NCBI GenBank assembly: GCA_963978895.1
Contig: OZ022245.1
Location: 28,436,043 to 28,500,042, forward strand
Reading direction: 5' to 3'
From: Erpobdella octoculata
Lineage: Eukaryota; Annelida; Clitellata; Hirudinida; Erpobdellidae
DNA: 64,000 bases
Part shown: positions 1-14,300 of the stretch, piece after piece
Numbering within the stretch: position 1 is the first letter of the stretch
Layout: every line of letters starts with the position of its first letter
Notes under the pieces: generated by a model
Database searches by the model: none
The model's input: only the letters and a program-made list of their open reading frames with translations
Told to the model about the DNA's origin: nothing
Translations under genes and position numbers: made by a program

Positions 1-429
1 GTTTGCGGCTTGACAATGGAGAGCGATTAATCACTTTTAAATTCTAATTATACGCCATAATGTCACAATGGAGATCCAACATTAAATTAGATAATACTTT
101 TTTTATATTAAAAAAAAGATAAAAAACTCAAATTTTCTGAAATAAGGCAAAGAAAGTTAATGAAAATTTCACTCAGGTAAATAAGCACCTGGCGGCGGCA
201 GGTTTTTTTGATCATCATTACCATCACCTGTCTTCCTCCATGCATTGCAGAGATTAGAGAAGCCTACCTGACGTGACCGGCCTTGTTAAGCAGGTGTCGT
301 CGCCACCATCGATTGCTATTGTTAGCAGCATCTTCGTCGTCATCCTCTTCCTCATCGTCATCGTCGTCTTTGATATTATCTTTTTTTATGTAAGGTCACT
401 GTCACTTTTGAACCAGCACTTTCGCCATC

Positions 430-545
430 GTCATCATCACCAGGATCACCATCATCACCATTGTTGTCATCATCACCAGGATCACCATCATCACCATTGT
501 TGTCATCATCACCAGGATCACCATCATCACCATTGTTGTCATCAT
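430..545. repeat. 36-bp minisatellite, about 3.2 copies
   Basis: A unit containing CAGGATCACC recurs at 441, 477 and 513, exactly 36 bp apart and nearly identical. It is itself built of CAT/CAC triplets. Any poly-His or poly-Asp reading of it is a repeat artefact. Confidence 0.9.
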
Positions 546-594
546 CTTGCTGCCTCGGGTTAAGGTCATTAGGAAAAAAGAGAAAGAGAGAAAG

Positions 595-596
<2 letters not shown>

Positions 597-688
<92 letters not shown>
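597..688. repeat. (GA)n microsatellite
   Basis: About 90 bp of nearly pure GA dinucleotides, with one AAAG interruption around 668. Confidence 0.95.
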
Positions 689-1050
689 CACGTACCTGGC
701 ATGTCAATTAAGAAAATTTGAAAGAAGAGCAAATTGGATTCATTTGAGTGGTAAGGTTCGCCAGGGAAGAAAAAATTTAATACGATAAGAATATTAATGA
801 TGATGATGATGATGATGATGATGATGTTGTTGAAAATGATGATGATTATGATGAAAAGTTGTTTTGAATAAAAATTGAATTTCTTACATTTTTCGATTCG
901 CTGAAAAATATCGATTTTTCAAATTTTTCTCCTACAAGCTATGGAATAACAGCCAATCGGCCAATCAGCGTTCAACAAATTAACTGTTTTTTCCAAATTT
1001 TCAACATCGATTTAAACACCAAGAAAAAAAATTGATTAGAGGGAGAGAGC

Positions 1051-1052
<2 letters not shown>

Positions 1053-1138
<86 letters not shown>
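1053..1138. repeat. (GA)n microsatellite
   Basis: About 85 bp of pure GA repeat. Confidence 0.95.
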
Positions 1139-1141
<3 letters not shown>

Positions 1142-2213
1142 ACCTCAGTTTCAAAAAGGTCAACCTAATTAGGTTTTCTTTTTTTATCTTCTCCCGTTTT
1201 GATTTCCATCCAGCAAAAAGTGCAAAGGTGCTCATTAACTCCATGTTTTGTAAATGTCGACCATCCAAAACACAGTGCCACAGGCGATCAGATGCCCACC
1301 GGCTTCCGAACGTAGACCATTCAGTTTTTTTTTTATTTATTGGAAATTTTCTTAAGTTTAAAATGTTAGTTTGCTGAAGGTTGATAAAATGGAGGTTTTT
1401 AAATAACATTTGTTTTATTTATTTATTTATTTGTGTGGTTATCTTCACTTCACTTTATTGTAAACGCCGTAAAACTACATAAAAATTTGTTCAAAGTAGC
1501 ATCATATCTTTTGAAGATTTGTTTTATCTGCAATGTTATTTAAATTTTGCTCATTTCTTTTTCTTAGATTTGATCAGTATTGGCGCGCTAAATTGATAGT
1601 GGTACGGGCTGACCACCCCTCAGCGCTGACAAAATGGACTGACCTACATCTCCGGCATAATGCACGGACTCGGACTGCGTCGGAAGCCGTGTGTAATCCT
1701 CTGTGCTGGCATGTTAACGAGGCAATAAAATGACATTATTATTTTGAACGGCAAACAAATCACCGTGCACTCACTATCCATCTTTCTTTTTTACTTTTTC
1801 TTTTTTGGCAAAAACAGTGATGGGCGTGTTTAAACTTTCTAAACGTATAACATTCGGATCGGATGGTAATCGCTTTGCCGAAATGATCAAAAAGTATTCA
1901 ATGTATTAGCTTGATGAATACTCGCTTTTGTTAAAGAATTTTTAAAATTACAATTGATAGACCAGGCTTATTGGTCTAGAATTGATCTTGGAAATGTAAT
2001 GTGCTGTTCTATTTATGGAGCTAACCGCTTACGACCCGGTTCGGAGCGGGTATTCAGTTTTAGCAAACAGCAAGAAGAAGGAATAAGTGCAGATAAATTT
2101 TTTTGATTATCGGTTGTTATTTTAAGTAATTCTTTGAATCCTTGATTAAATTCGCCTGAATGAACGTTTGGCTTTTTAAATGCTGATTGGACGCAACAAC
2201 ACAACGTTGACTG

Positions 2214-2227
2214 TGATGATGAAGGTG

Positions 2228-2258
<31 letters not shown>

Positions 2259-2302
2259 CGACGACGGGGACAATGATGATGAGGACGACCATGATGATGG
2301 TG
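2214..2302. repeat. Imperfect (GAT)n tract
   Basis: GAT/GAC/GGT triplet-rich stretch. It gives poly-Ser or poly-Asp in some frames and is not evidence of coding. Confidence 0.8.
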
Positions 2303-2429
2303 ACAACTAGACAGGAAGAAAAATTAGACATCACGTCCCAAGTCAACCTTCTCAGTTAGCCAACGCAAACACAGTAAACATTAGCAGAACAAATCAGCGT
2401 GGCTGAAATATGGCTAGGAGAAGAGCGAC

Positions 2430-2435
<6 letters not shown>

Positions 2436-2500
<65 letters not shown>
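2436..2500. repeat. (GA)n microsatellite
   Basis: Third pure GA tract in the first 2.5 kb; purines are on the + strand each time. Confidence 0.95.
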
Positions 2501-2504
<4 letters not shown>

Positions 2505-5500
2505 AAAAAAGGAGAGAGGATAGAAAGAGAGAGAAAGAGAGAACTTCTGACTTGACATTTTCCCACAAACGATCTGGAAATTTAGGTGCAAAGGAAAACA
2601 TTCGAAAAATCAATATTTATTATAATAGCAAATCGTAATCAAATTTCAAAATTTTTTTTATAGAAAAATGTTTTTCTTTACAATTCTTTTGCTAACTGCC
2701 CAAATAAAGAGGAAGACATTTTCAAGAACGTGTAGGGTAAAAAACGAGTCCGGACGGAGTAAAAAAATGGAGTCCGGGAGTATATGGATAAACGGATCCG
2801 GACGTCGACAGGGAGCGAGTTCGGACGGTTGGACGGACGTGGATGTAGACGAGGGTATGCACGACCGCGGAGAAAATCGATCGTTGGCTCGCTCCGACAA
2901 CACTGCTTGCTCACATTCTCTTTTTTCTTCTCCTCCTCCTCCTGTGCACAATAATATTTTTCTTTTTCTTTCTCATTTCTTCTTCTTCTTCATCTTCTTC
3001 TTCTCTTGTTATTACGCTCTTATCGATGATTTAATTTGCTTGCGGATCTTGAATTAATTGAGTTTTTTTTTGGTTATAGTAATTATTCGAAATTATTGTT
3101 TTTAATTATTATGGTTCATCTAATTTCATGTCCGCAGACGTTTCTCCAGCGTCATTCTGTAATTTTGAGCTTTGCGCGCCCGCTTCTAGAAATTTTACGG
3201 AACAATTAATTATTTCGAATTTATTTTTCTGATGGTAAAAATTTCTGATGTTGTAATTTTTCTTTAACATTTTTTTAATTGTGAACATTGTTACTATCAA
3301 ACAGTATTTCGTTGAAAACTTCCCTACTGCCGATGACTACCGTTTTCGATTCTTTGTTTACTTCTCGTCTGCTTTTCAGATGCCGGCTCTCATTATCGCT
3401 CAATCTCGTATATTTTGCTAACGATTTCCACTTGCATTTTGTCGATAGAGTAGCCGTTAGTTTTTCTTTTAATTTTGTTATATTACTAGAATTTGTTCCT
3501 ATTTATTTATTAATTCATGTTTCCTATTTATTTATGCACACGTAGCTGTTCTGAAGATTTCAATTGTAGATTTCAGCTAGTTTGTTTTATTTTAAACTTC
3601 TGTTACTGATCTTCTGCATGTATATTTCTTGTTTAATTTGAAATTCACAAATTTCTTTTGAGGATTGTATAAAGCAAATTAGAACATCTACATCTATGAC
3701 ATATTTTGAAGTTTATATTTTCTAAGAAGAAGACTGTACAATTTTCAATCAAAATCTTCATCTTTATCCCCCGAATATAGCTCTCTCTCTCTAACTAATG
3801 TACATTCGTTGTTATCATTCATTCAGCTGCCTACATTTTTGAATCCCTTTATAAAGTCGTTTGTAGACGATTGTAACTGTGTCAAAGTTTACCTGGATCT
3901 GCTATTATATCTTCTCAATTTTGACTATTTTAATGAGCTTTTCGTGTCTTTAACAACCGAAGCAATACCCGCACCTCGTTATTTAGCCATTATTATTCAT
4001 CTCCAACCTAGGTTAAGGTTAGCTTGTCTGTCTCTAGTGGCTTTTTGTTGGTTAGTTTTGCAAATAATATTCATTTTTAATTTACATAAAACCTCTGTCG
4101 CAGTATTGACCGACAGTAATACTTTTATACTATAAGACTATAAAGCTTATGCGATTAACATTATATCAATTTGAGTTATCTGACTTGATGATGTTTTTAA
4201 CCCTTTAGTTATTTGGACAGCCAGCTCCATTTTTTGCTGTTTCTCCATTTCTTTGATTCCCATTTTTTGTCCTTTTTTCGTGTCATAGGATTAGCTGAGT
4301 TTTTCCCGTACCATTCCCACTACACCATTATTTACTGTGCATTTCGTTATTTTAGAGATTTGATTCTTTTTCAAATTTGACTTCTAAACGTTTGCTTTTT
4401 TCTTTTTTTTAAACAAAAAAAAGGTTTCTTTGGTCTGATAATGAATCGGAAGCAAATAAAACTTTAAAAAATTATTTTCATCTTGTTCCTTTCAACGTTA
4501 ATTGCTTCTCAATTATAAATTAAATTTTAAGAATCCGATGAATTTCTCGAGCGCTTTATTTTAAAGGATGTTTTTCGATTGTTGAAAACTTAAATTGCAA
4601 AGGAGAGATCTATTACATGATGAAGAGGTAATTAAAGATACAATACGATTATAATTTAAATTAAAACTTAATCCTTTTGCTTTTTTAAATCATCTTTGAA
4701 AACGGTGCTCAAAGGATTAATAGATTTTAATTAATTATGTTTTTGGGGTTTTAAATAAGCTGGTATATGCCAATGGTTATGGCGTTGATGACGCAAAATT
4801 GACACGAGTCAGTGTTTGTCAAGTGTAGTTAGTAGTAGTTACTTTCTGTTCCGACTGCTCCTGTTATACATGCGCCCCACGTTTCAAATCTTTCGTTTAA
4901 AAAATGTAGTGACCATAGACAAGCCGTAGTCGTTCTCAAACTTGCCCAAAATTAGTACGTGAAATGTCCACAAAAAAAAATAAAGTAATTTGTCTGTTTG
5001 GGAGAGGAAAGCCAACTTTCAGCTTCCTGGAGTGGCAGAAGGATTGTTGAAAGTGTAAATGACCTTAGCAAGATTGGAATGTAAAAAATATACCACTTTT
5101 TAAGTTGAATAGAAGAAATCTAATAGATTATCACTTTTTGAATTCTAAGAATTATGAGTTTTAATAATTAAAATCTGTGATCGTTATAATTTATGTCAGC
5201 CCCTGTGAGTTTTATAAATTAAATGAAATGTTGACAATATTTGAGATGGAGTTAATTCATGCGTCGTCTTCATGGCTTTCCAAAGCTCCACCATCGTTTC
5301 ATGCAGACGGACGGATTCCAACTGTCAGCGATTATGAATTTTTAAAATAAAATAACGTTTTATCATATTTCTAACATTTTGTTCACACAAGCATGTCCGA
5401 GTAAGTAGGAACAATTTTCCCACAGGTAACTAAAGCAGTTATTCTATTAACCCGATAAAACCGGATAACGATAGTTGATGTGAGGCCATTTTTTTGCCTT

Positions 5501-6591
5501 TTCGTTCGCCGAATTTCGATTTCTCGTCATTTGCAATCTTTTTTGTTTCTATCACGTCTTTTCTTTTTTTCTCTCTTTCTCTCTTTCTTTCTCTCTCTTT
5601 CTCTCCCTTTCTCCCTAGTTTAGGTGTATTCTTCTTCTTCCTACTTCTGCTCCTCTCTGTAACTTTTCAGCTCATCAAGGTTAGTTTATAATTTATTGAA
5701 CAGGAGCATCTGTCCGACCAGTGAGGACGGCCATTTGAAGCAGTATTAAATGACCGGGACCACTACAGCTGAGAGCCATTTCGAGACGAAATTGTAGCGA
5801 CCGGGACACGAAATGGATTAAATAATGCCCCGTTATGGTCGTGACCATTGGACATCATGCCCGGTGCACTGGTACTTCAATGGCTATTGGCCAAATGAAA
5901 TTACCTATTATTTTTTATTTATTAAAATTCCTACAGGCACATCATCGCTACGCTATCATTCCATCCATCCGGCCAAGTACGACTATTCATTAAAGAAGTT
6001 CGCTTATGCGACTTGAGTCGACTCAGTTTTTCATTCGCATAAATCCGATAAATGAACAAGAGTCCGGCTGTTTCAAAAAACTGAAACACTGCATGTATCG
6101 CTATAGAATGTATGAAAAGTATTCCTGCGACCACAGATTTGGACAAATACAAACACACCAGCCACATACACATACACACACACACAAACAAACACAGGAA
6201 CAAGCCAACACACATATATGGATAAATAACGTACCTGATGAAGAAAGGCGTTTTAATGCTGGAGATAAGCAGGAAAATCTGATCACGTGCGTGTCTAAGA
6301 TTTTGTCGTTGTTCAAGAAAAGATGGCAGTCTCCTCACAGCCAGAACTCTCCCCGTCGTATAACTAATACATCTGAATATCTTTTTAACCATATTCAGAC
6401 AGGATTATTTTTAATTAGAAACTCTGGTAGGGCTATATTGGGCATGCATAATTGAGAGCCTTCATCTTTGTCTCTGCATGAGTGACAAGCGCTATGCTGC
6501 TGATGTAAAGCTGAGTTCGAAATGGTGCAGTTAAGTGCAAATTGTTTAGAAGAGGACGTGTGCGGACTGGGAAACGGATCTGTATCCATCT

Positions 6592-6592
6592 C

Positions 6593-6620
<28 letters not shown>
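6592..6620. repeat. (CA)n microsatellite
   Basis: Short CA run followed by GAGAGAG. A second, interrupted CA run lies near 6165-6195. Confidence 0.85.
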
Positions 6621-6623
<3 letters not shown>

Positions 6624-6865
6624 AGAGGTTCTCTCTCTTTCACACATACACACTTGTATATATTTGTGGATTATTATTTGATGGTTGGACATAAAGAACA
6701 AAACGATGAAAAACAGAGCCGTTAATTCTAGAAAATAAGTGATGCTTGTCGAGTCTGAGAGAAAAAAAATGAAGAAATGGAGAGAAAAACGTAGTGAAGA
6801 GAAACTGGTCGTTCGGACGAGTGACTGAATAATTGAATCAAAAAGGCATTCGCTGTCCATTAGCG

Positions 6866-6979
6866 ATGGTCGCAAACGTCAGTCAATCCCTCTACAAACG
6901 CTTCGAGAAGATGTGCCAATGGAGTGCCGTATTTGCGCATGTCCGGCGAAGCCAGCATAGCGGAGATGTGCTAATAAAG
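6866..6979 (+). CDS. Possible first exon of an unrecognised gene
   Basis: An ATG at 6866 opens 38 codons with mixed, protein-like composition (MVANVSQSLYKRF...), ending at an AAG|GTCATT junction that could be a splice donor in phase 0. The upstream sequence has moderate CpG content. I recognise no family and could not find a matching second exon before CFAP161 starts 1.3 kb away. It may be a chance open frame. Confidence 0.2.
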
Positions 6980-8259
6980 GTCATTTTAATTCTCCTTCAG
7001 GAAATTTTCATCTGTAAATAACATTTAATAAGTTGTTTTTATTTGATTGATAATAGTGACGCTTTTATTTTCAAATCTGCTATCTTGTATTTGCATTATT
7101 ATCACGATTGTGTGCTTTTGTCGCTGTTATCCTTGTATTTAAGCTTTGATCGATTGTCTTGCTCGAGCTCAGATTTATCATCTAATAATAACGGGCATTC
7201 TGAAGGCACACGCGCGATTTTTTGCACTCCAACGTCCGTGTTTTCTTTACACTGGAAAAAGATGAAACTCCATCTAAGCCCTTGATTTTCATTTGGACAA
7301 AAACTCGGGTGAAATATAATTTTGGATTTCTTTCTTTTTTATGACCCAGCACTAAGTTCTCTCGTGGTCTAGCAGGATAGATCATTCGGACATCTCTCAT
7401 CAGCTGGAGTTTGAACTCAATATCGAGTAAAGGACGGTTTTCCATCTTCGTCTGACGATATTAACAAATCAAGTGATTTTCCATGCACGCTTCCGGCTCG
7501 AATGAAAGATGGACGCCCAACGTGAAGTCGGAAATATACGCAGTTATTGTTTATTTGACGGTTTCCATATATTATTATATAGGTACTTACTACATGATGT
7601 AAAGTTTGTATTTTTACTGCAACATTAAAATAAAAGACTTGGATTTCTAAGGTTATGTATCGATAAGTTCATTATTTGTACAAAGTTTGACAAGATGTCG
7701 AAAAAACAATTAAAACTTTAATTTTTAATTTTTTTTGTCTGGCAAAGAAACGTTCATTTAAAAAAAAAAACTGCTCAGTTAATACGAAACGACCAGCCAG
7801 GAGACTGTTTAGAATCATCGTCTTCATCATTGCGGTGTCAAAGTAATTCTTTCTTATCGCTCTTTCGCACTCTCGTGAGCCTCTTGAATTCTCCCTACTG
7901 GCGCATTTCTTCGCGAAGGCATGAATTTTTATTTACGCCGCTTTTATGACAGTTTGAAAATAAAAAATGAGAAATTCGATCAGGTGTGAAAGTAATATTT
8001 CCGACCCCCCACCAAAAAAAAAGCTGTCAAAATGTTGGAGTAAAAATAATTTCCATCGCACTTCATTTTTGTTATCTTTGGTTCGTGACGTTGGCCGGTG
8101 GTCTGAATAAACAAATACAATTCAAATTATTGTCTGGCGAGTTCAGACTGGGTGGCGCCTTGCAGAGCAAATATTTAAGAACCACCATTTCTTGGAGCAT
8201 ATAATTTGAAGAAGAAAAAAAACAATATTAATAAATAGGTGTAAGTATCTGTTTCGGAA

Positions 8260-10432
8260 ATGAACGATCCTAATCGGTGTCGCCAACCGCGGTTCAAGAC
8301 GCTGCCTAGGCCTTACAAAAAGAGCGTATTGGTTGGCAACTGGTATGAAGATCGCGCTTTGGAAGAGGTCAGTAATTCGTGCTTGAAACGGAGCTATTTT
8401 TTATGGAAGTGGTAAATCAGTTGCACTGAATTGTGTAAGAAAGTTTTAATAGTTGAGAGTATTTGTAGTCTTTTGAGGAGTGATATCGGAAAATCTCTAT
8501 CAGAACGAATCCATAATGAAAATTGCATTTTTTATTTGACTTTCTTCAGGACATTGTTAAAGATTATATTTATAAGAGAGAACATGGTCAACTTCACTGG
8601 CAGAAATCCGAGAATATTCAAAAAATTTGTTTGAGACCAGTAAGTCTTAAGTTTCCACAAACGTTGATGTCATCGTCACTACTATTTTTATCATATTGTA
8701 TTATAAACATGACAACGACAAAGAGACCTTTTTCACAGATAATAATTCTCTCTCTCGAAAAAAGGTAACCCTCTCTCGAAGTAACGATCAGTACGTGAGG
8801 TTCGGAAGTACAGTCATGTTGCTCAACCATCAGAAGTTCAGCCTTTTGGATTCGGTCAAGTCTCTGAGTCTCTTCATACCAGACAGCGCTATCTTCCTCA
8901 AAGAGATCACTGAAGCCATTTTCGACACCCCACCTGTCAGTCTATCGGCATCTAATTTCATCATGCGGCCTTGTGTCATTTCTTCTTTTGTCATAAGAGG
9001 GTAAGTCGACGATTCGGATCTTTGAATCAAATACAAATTCCCTGGTCTTCCGCTACATTTAGATATGCTATCAGTGATCTACATACTTGTTTAAAAATTA
9101 TTTTTTGCTAAAGTAACTATTTTTATTTCAATATACAGTCAAGATGCTACGTTGAACGGCACACCAATAAGATATGGAGACGTTTTTTACATTTACAGCT
9201 ACTCAGAAAAGGTAGATGGCATTTTCACTTTTTTTTTAATTTGTTTCGTTATATTTCGGTCACTTTTCGCTGTAAATTAATTATCTGATTTATATGGCCT
9301 GAACCCGTATACTTGACTATAAATCCACCAATCAAGGAGAAGTTTGTGGGTTCGGAACCTTGAGTAGGATGCCAGCTAAAACCAAAGCAAGCATAATAAG
9401 TCCAACTTTACTATAAAATAAAAGCTTTTAGGTTTTGATTAAAATGTAATATTAATGAGATGTTATGTAGTTATGCTAAGGTGGTTATGCTAACTGCAGG
9501 GCCTAAGTACTGTTTTGTAACAACTCACCATGCAGTAACGTAACACGTAAGACTACATTTTGAAATGCAGCTCACCATGTGCAGCGTCAAGAAAAATCCC
9601 ATCTTCAAGGTGCCAACCATTTCAAAACACAACTGGGTTGCCATGACGGCCGACTGCTCGTATAAATGTGCCTGGAAAGCTGTTCCGTTTGATATCAGGG
9701 AAAGGATGGAGCTGGATGGAGAACTGATCAAGGTAAACAGGTGACTCACTTTTGAGATGATCCAGCTCTAAATTGCTTGGAAGACTCAGGACATTTCAAA
9801 CTTAAAGTAGATTGGTTAACTTTGAAAGGGAAGGCCGTTTTCTTCGACGAATTGACCCATAGTCAGATGGACGTGCTTATGTATATAGATTAGAGTAGGA
9901 CTGCATAAGCCGGGTTGTGATTTTCAGGGGTTTCAAGTGGACCAGGCCTGAAGTCAAGTCGGGACGGGCCAGGCCAAAATATTTTGTCCCAGCAGTACTC
10001 TAGTATAGATGCGGACACTTTAACAAATATTTTTTTCTCAAGGCCAACACACGGCTACTGTTGAACCACGTTGAATCCAACGAATACCTCTGCGTCGAAG
10101 ATGACTATCAAGTCTCGTTCGTTACCATTTCTTTCTTTTAAGCATTCAAAAAAAAGATTTTTATCAAAAAAATTATCAGTATGAATTGATGTTAATAAGA
10201 TATAAAGAATATTTAAAATTTAATATTCACTTATGGAACCGATAGAACTCCTTTCGGAACCGACGACGAGGTTACTTGCAAGACTAAAAGAGATGTTCAC
10301 AGGATCGAACAGCCCTGTAACCACTGGGTCATCTACATGGATGCTCCCGGTCGCTACGATTATCCCATAAAACTTGAAGCAGGCGACCGTTCTTCGAGTT
10401 CGGTTCCAAGAAGTGGGGAAAATGCTGATTGA
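8260..10432 (+). CDS. CFAP161: CFAP161, cilia- and flagella-associated protein 161
   Basis: Seven exons: 8260-8367, 8550-8639, 8765-9000, 9139-9211, 9571-9732, 10043-10116, 10246-10432. All junctions are GT-AG and phase-consistent, giving about 309 residues against about 300 in vertebrate CFAP161. Family landmarks in order are VGNWYEDRALEE near the N-terminus, a KDYIYKREHGQL block, a VRFGSTVML strand, NGTPIRYGDVFYI, a VNCWQAAF-like CAWKAVPF segment, LLNHVESNEYL, and the C-terminal VHRIEQPCNHWVIYMD. From family knowledge, CFAP161 lies inside axonemal doublet microtubules of motile cilia. The ATG at 8260 is the only in-frame start preceding the conserved GNW motif. The exon 6 donor (GTCTC|GTTCGT) is weak but required by phase and by the conserved STPFG junction. 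No signal peptide or membrane segment is visible. The gene converges on RP2. Confidence 0.92.
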
Positions 10433-11240
10433 AAATATATGTATATAAAGTAGTTTGAAGTCGATAATATATTAATAATTTTAATGACAGTGCTGTTGAT
10501 TTTCACGATTTTGGTTTACGAATCTTTTAAGTTCTTCGTTTGAGGTCTGGTCACTAGATATTTAGATAGGTATTAATACTGTGTCAGCCCGTCACAGTCT
10601 TGTTAACTTTTATAATTCTCGCGTTGTACGTCGAAGAATATGAAAGTACTATATACAATTAAATGATAATTTAATTATATATACTATAATATATTAAATG
10701 ATAAATAATATTTTATATATAATATATTAAATGATAAATGACAGCCAGTTCTCTTAATGGCGAGCTACTTCTGCCGGTCTATTTTATTGGACCTCTTTCT
10801 GTATACATAGCTCTTGTCTTCAACTTTAGCAAACACAGTACGTAGGTACCTACCTACATATACGGGAAATCGAATCTTTTCATCATTTTGTTCAGCTTTG
10901 GGACAAATATTAAATAAAATTACTTTACACTCATTTAACGTAATCGATATTATTAGTTAAAATTATTATGAAAGTTCCATCATCATCAGTTGCCGTTTTT
11001 TTAGAAGTTGTAAGCCATTAAACCTTTACAATCGATTAGACATTTACGCACACGACAATTACACTCGGAATTGCGCCATTTGCAATACGCCCAGAAAGTA
11101 ATCGTAATTGAACGATTGCAATGACTGACTGTAATCGTTAAGCGGGTGCACAATTCAACGATCGATTACATTCGCGTCACGACATTCCAACATTCGTACT
11201 TGAATAGCTATATATAGTGCAAAGGTGTATGTATGTATGT

Positions 11241-11298
11241 ATCATGGATTCCTTAATTAAAACTATTTAAAGATAGTTTTTATTAAGGAGTCCATGAT
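11241..11298. repeat. Perfect-looking hairpin embedded in (GTAT)n
   Basis: Arms 11241-11266 and 11273-11298 are reverse complements over 26 bp with two mismatches, around a 6-nt loop (TTAAAG). Both sides are flanked by GTATGTATGT repeats, and a (TA)n tract follows. It may be a solo MITE, a recent inverted duplication, or a structured RNA. Confidence 0.75.
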
Positions 11299-11311
11299 AT
11301 GTATGTATGTA

Positions 11312-11314
<3 letters not shown>

Positions 11315-11383
<69 letters not shown>
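11315..11383. repeat. (TA)n microsatellite
   Basis: About 69 bp of uninterrupted TA. Confidence 0.95.
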
Positions 11384-11385
<2 letters not shown>

Positions 11386-14300
11386 GCTAAGTACAAATTG
11401 CAATATAACTTACAAGACTATAGAAATAACGTGACTGAGTCACAGAATTGTTAATGAATGATCACTTTTGCATTAAGTCTGCAGACAGATTTTATGCTTA
11501 ATGATTTTGCAGAACTATATTGCTCCAAAGACATTTAAATCTAAAATTTTCAGCTGTTAAAACTTAAACTTCTTAAAAATTCTCCCTAGAGCAAGTCATA
11601 ACTTTAAATTTTTAGAAGAGTCACGGGTAAAAAGGCCCATTCACCTATTTTTGACCCATGACCAGTCCTTGGGCAATGAATTGTTTTCGTGACATGCCTA
11701 CGATCATAGAATTCCACGCACAAAAAAAAAGAAATAATAAAACAGCTCGCCAAGAAAAACCCCGAGAGTATAAAATCAAATGTCTGACAAATAGAAATGC
11801 TTGATGACGAAGCGACTGGGGTACACCTGAGGAAAACTTCAAAGATACTATATAGAAAGAAACTAAAATACACAGTCATTTTTTGTTGGAATTTAAATGA
11901 TAAAAAAAACAGATTTAAATGAATCAAACAGCGGAAATCTATCTGTGGACATTTTCAGAGCTTTCTCTATCGAATGGGAAGACAAAAACGTTATTGAATT
12001 TTTAAATGAAAAGTAAAATGAAGCTAGAGTAAAAAAAAAATTGTTAAACAAATATATACATCCAGCATAATAATAATAATAGTAATGATATTACGAATTT
12101 AGTAAATATAATTGTAAATAAAAATATATAAATAAATAAACAAATATATACATATTACACCCAGCACAAAAGAAACTTCGCCATGGATATATAGAGTGTT
12201 ACAATTCCTTGAAATTGAATGTACGTATATAATGAGTACACACAGAAACACGCAAGCGTATGACCGCTTCATACATCTCATGTGAATATCCAGTATCCAC
12301 ACAAAAGATTAATGAATAGGTACGTGATGACATGATAAGTTGATAAGTAAGACGAGACTGAAATTTTTTTCCTTCCTGTTTTATTCAGCATGTGTCAAGA
12401 AGATGGAAGTCAAAAAGATTTTTTTTTTTGAAATATAGTAACTTTAAGATTTGTGGAACGACATGCTCATTAGCGAGAAGGTTAACATTATTTCAAAGAA
12501 ATAAAATAAGATAAATAATTTTGGTTACAGGAGATTTAATTTTTGTACATGAATGGAAAAATGACAGTTGTATACGGTAATTTATGTAATTTACTAACAG
12601 CAAAAAAAACTGAAATCCTGGCTTGGACGAATTGCGACCCAATTTCAACCTGGAATGTCAGGTCAATGCAAAATGAAAGAAACAAGTCAAAATTCTATGG
12701 CCAAGAAGTTTAGCACCTTCCGAGACTTTGGCAGCAGACGAAGAAATAAGAAGGTTCCGATCAAATAAAATGAGATTCGTTGGCTGTCAGAGAAGCACTT
12801 TATGTAGCCAAGATGGCGGCTCGCGATCTTTGTTTGAAATTTTAAACAATACAAGAAGCAATCTTGTTGGATATCGGCCCGGGAAATCGATAGAGAAAAT
12901 AGAGGAAAAATGGGATAAAAAAAAAAGAAAGAAAAACTTAGGCAGAGCAGAATAATCCGACAGAAATAGAAAAGCTCGTCGCATACAAAATAAACGAGCT
13001 ACTGCAAAAAATGGCGTTTTGTCACTGTCACATTCCAGCACCGATGTACGATCACAAAAACTACTACTTTCCAATGTTTATTTATTTTATACAACAGATG
13101 TAGTTATACAGAGATCGTTGCTCGTTTGATTCACTACTATGCGTAGCAGGTATTATAGGTACGATGTTGGCACCAGGCGATGACACTTTTTCGCGAAAAG
13201 AAAAAAAATCAAACTCGCGCAACTGTATGTAAGTTAAGTTGTATGAGGTGCGGAAAAACAAGAAAATCTGTGTAGTCAGCCAGCAGAGCTATTTCAATTT
13301 AGCGCTATTAGAACGAGGCGGGGCCGAACTGTCTGGGGATGAATGAATATGCCAGCTCAAATGCGTGGAATTTCACCATATGGTGGTCGAACAATAAAAT
13401 GTTAAAATACATTGCTTAATGCGTGCATATGTATGTGCGCGGGGTAGTGGGAAAAAAATTATTTAAACAGAAATGCACGCTTTTCCTTATAAACTAAAAG
13501 CCAATTATCGTGACTTACAAAAACTTTGATAAGCTTGGCGAAAAAAACGATACTTTGATTGGATCTTCAATGCTGTTCAACATACGAGTATACATGTCAC
13601 CAGACATCACTAACTATACTTTACGCAGATAAACAAGTAACGTGACACGAGAGCATTCACAAAAAAAGCACAAACTCAGCGACCATTTTTGTTTCTCAAA
13701 CAAATTGGCCGCCGGGGAGTTAAGTCACACGGAATAATACATTTCCGCCGACCGGATGCCATTTTGATTAATGACAAAGAAACACGAGAAATTTAAGTAA
13801 GGGAAGTAAAAGTACATGTTTGAGAGAAGTAGAGAGGAGTTTCATTTCCAATACATCAACAACAACAACTACTACTACTACTGTTAATTTAATATTAATT
13901 TTAATATCGGCGATGTCGATAAATCGAACCAGACAGTTTGAATTAGGATGGAAACAACGATAGGTATAAGTGCTGCTCAGTTTTCAGATAGGGTATAGAT
14001 AGGTAATAATAAATATAAAGAGAGACGAACTTGAATATGGATTTGTATTGTATTGTGTAGGTACATAAAAAGCGTTGAAGAATCGTATTGCAGAGATACA
14101 AAGCAATATGTAGTATCAGTGAAATTTAGATGGTTTAAAAACAATTTTTAAATAATTCGCCATCACCAGTTATAAGACAACAAAATCAGTATAAACGAGT
14201 ATACGCGTCTTGAAATTCTCAAAATAGAACAAAAAGTTGTATACAAACTTCAGAAATTCATTTAGTAAGTAAGTACTCGCAGGCGATAAAATAACAAATA

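Larger units (their letters stand above)
1..6865. other. Gene-poor, repeat-rich flank
   Basis: I see no supportable coding exon here. Open frames are short or made of simple repeats. The stretch holds several (GA)n tracts, a 36-bp minisatellite, GAT/ATG trinucleotide runs and a (CA)n run. A modestly CpG-rich block near 2740-2900 could be an old promoter or exon, but no protein similarity is recognisable in it. Confidence 0.5.

Noticed and set aside
9300..9370. B-box-like GGTTCGGAACC in the CFAP161 intron as a tRNA gene
   Set aside because: No A box or pairing stems around it.
11604..11927. 107-codon minus-strand frame
   Set aside because: Low-complexity hydrophobic composition typical of AT-rich noncoding DNA, with no splice context or family motif.
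12810..12820. YY1-type AAGATGGCGGC promoter motif
   Set aside because: No start codon with a usable frame or exon is attached; the in-frame ORF ends after 10 codons.
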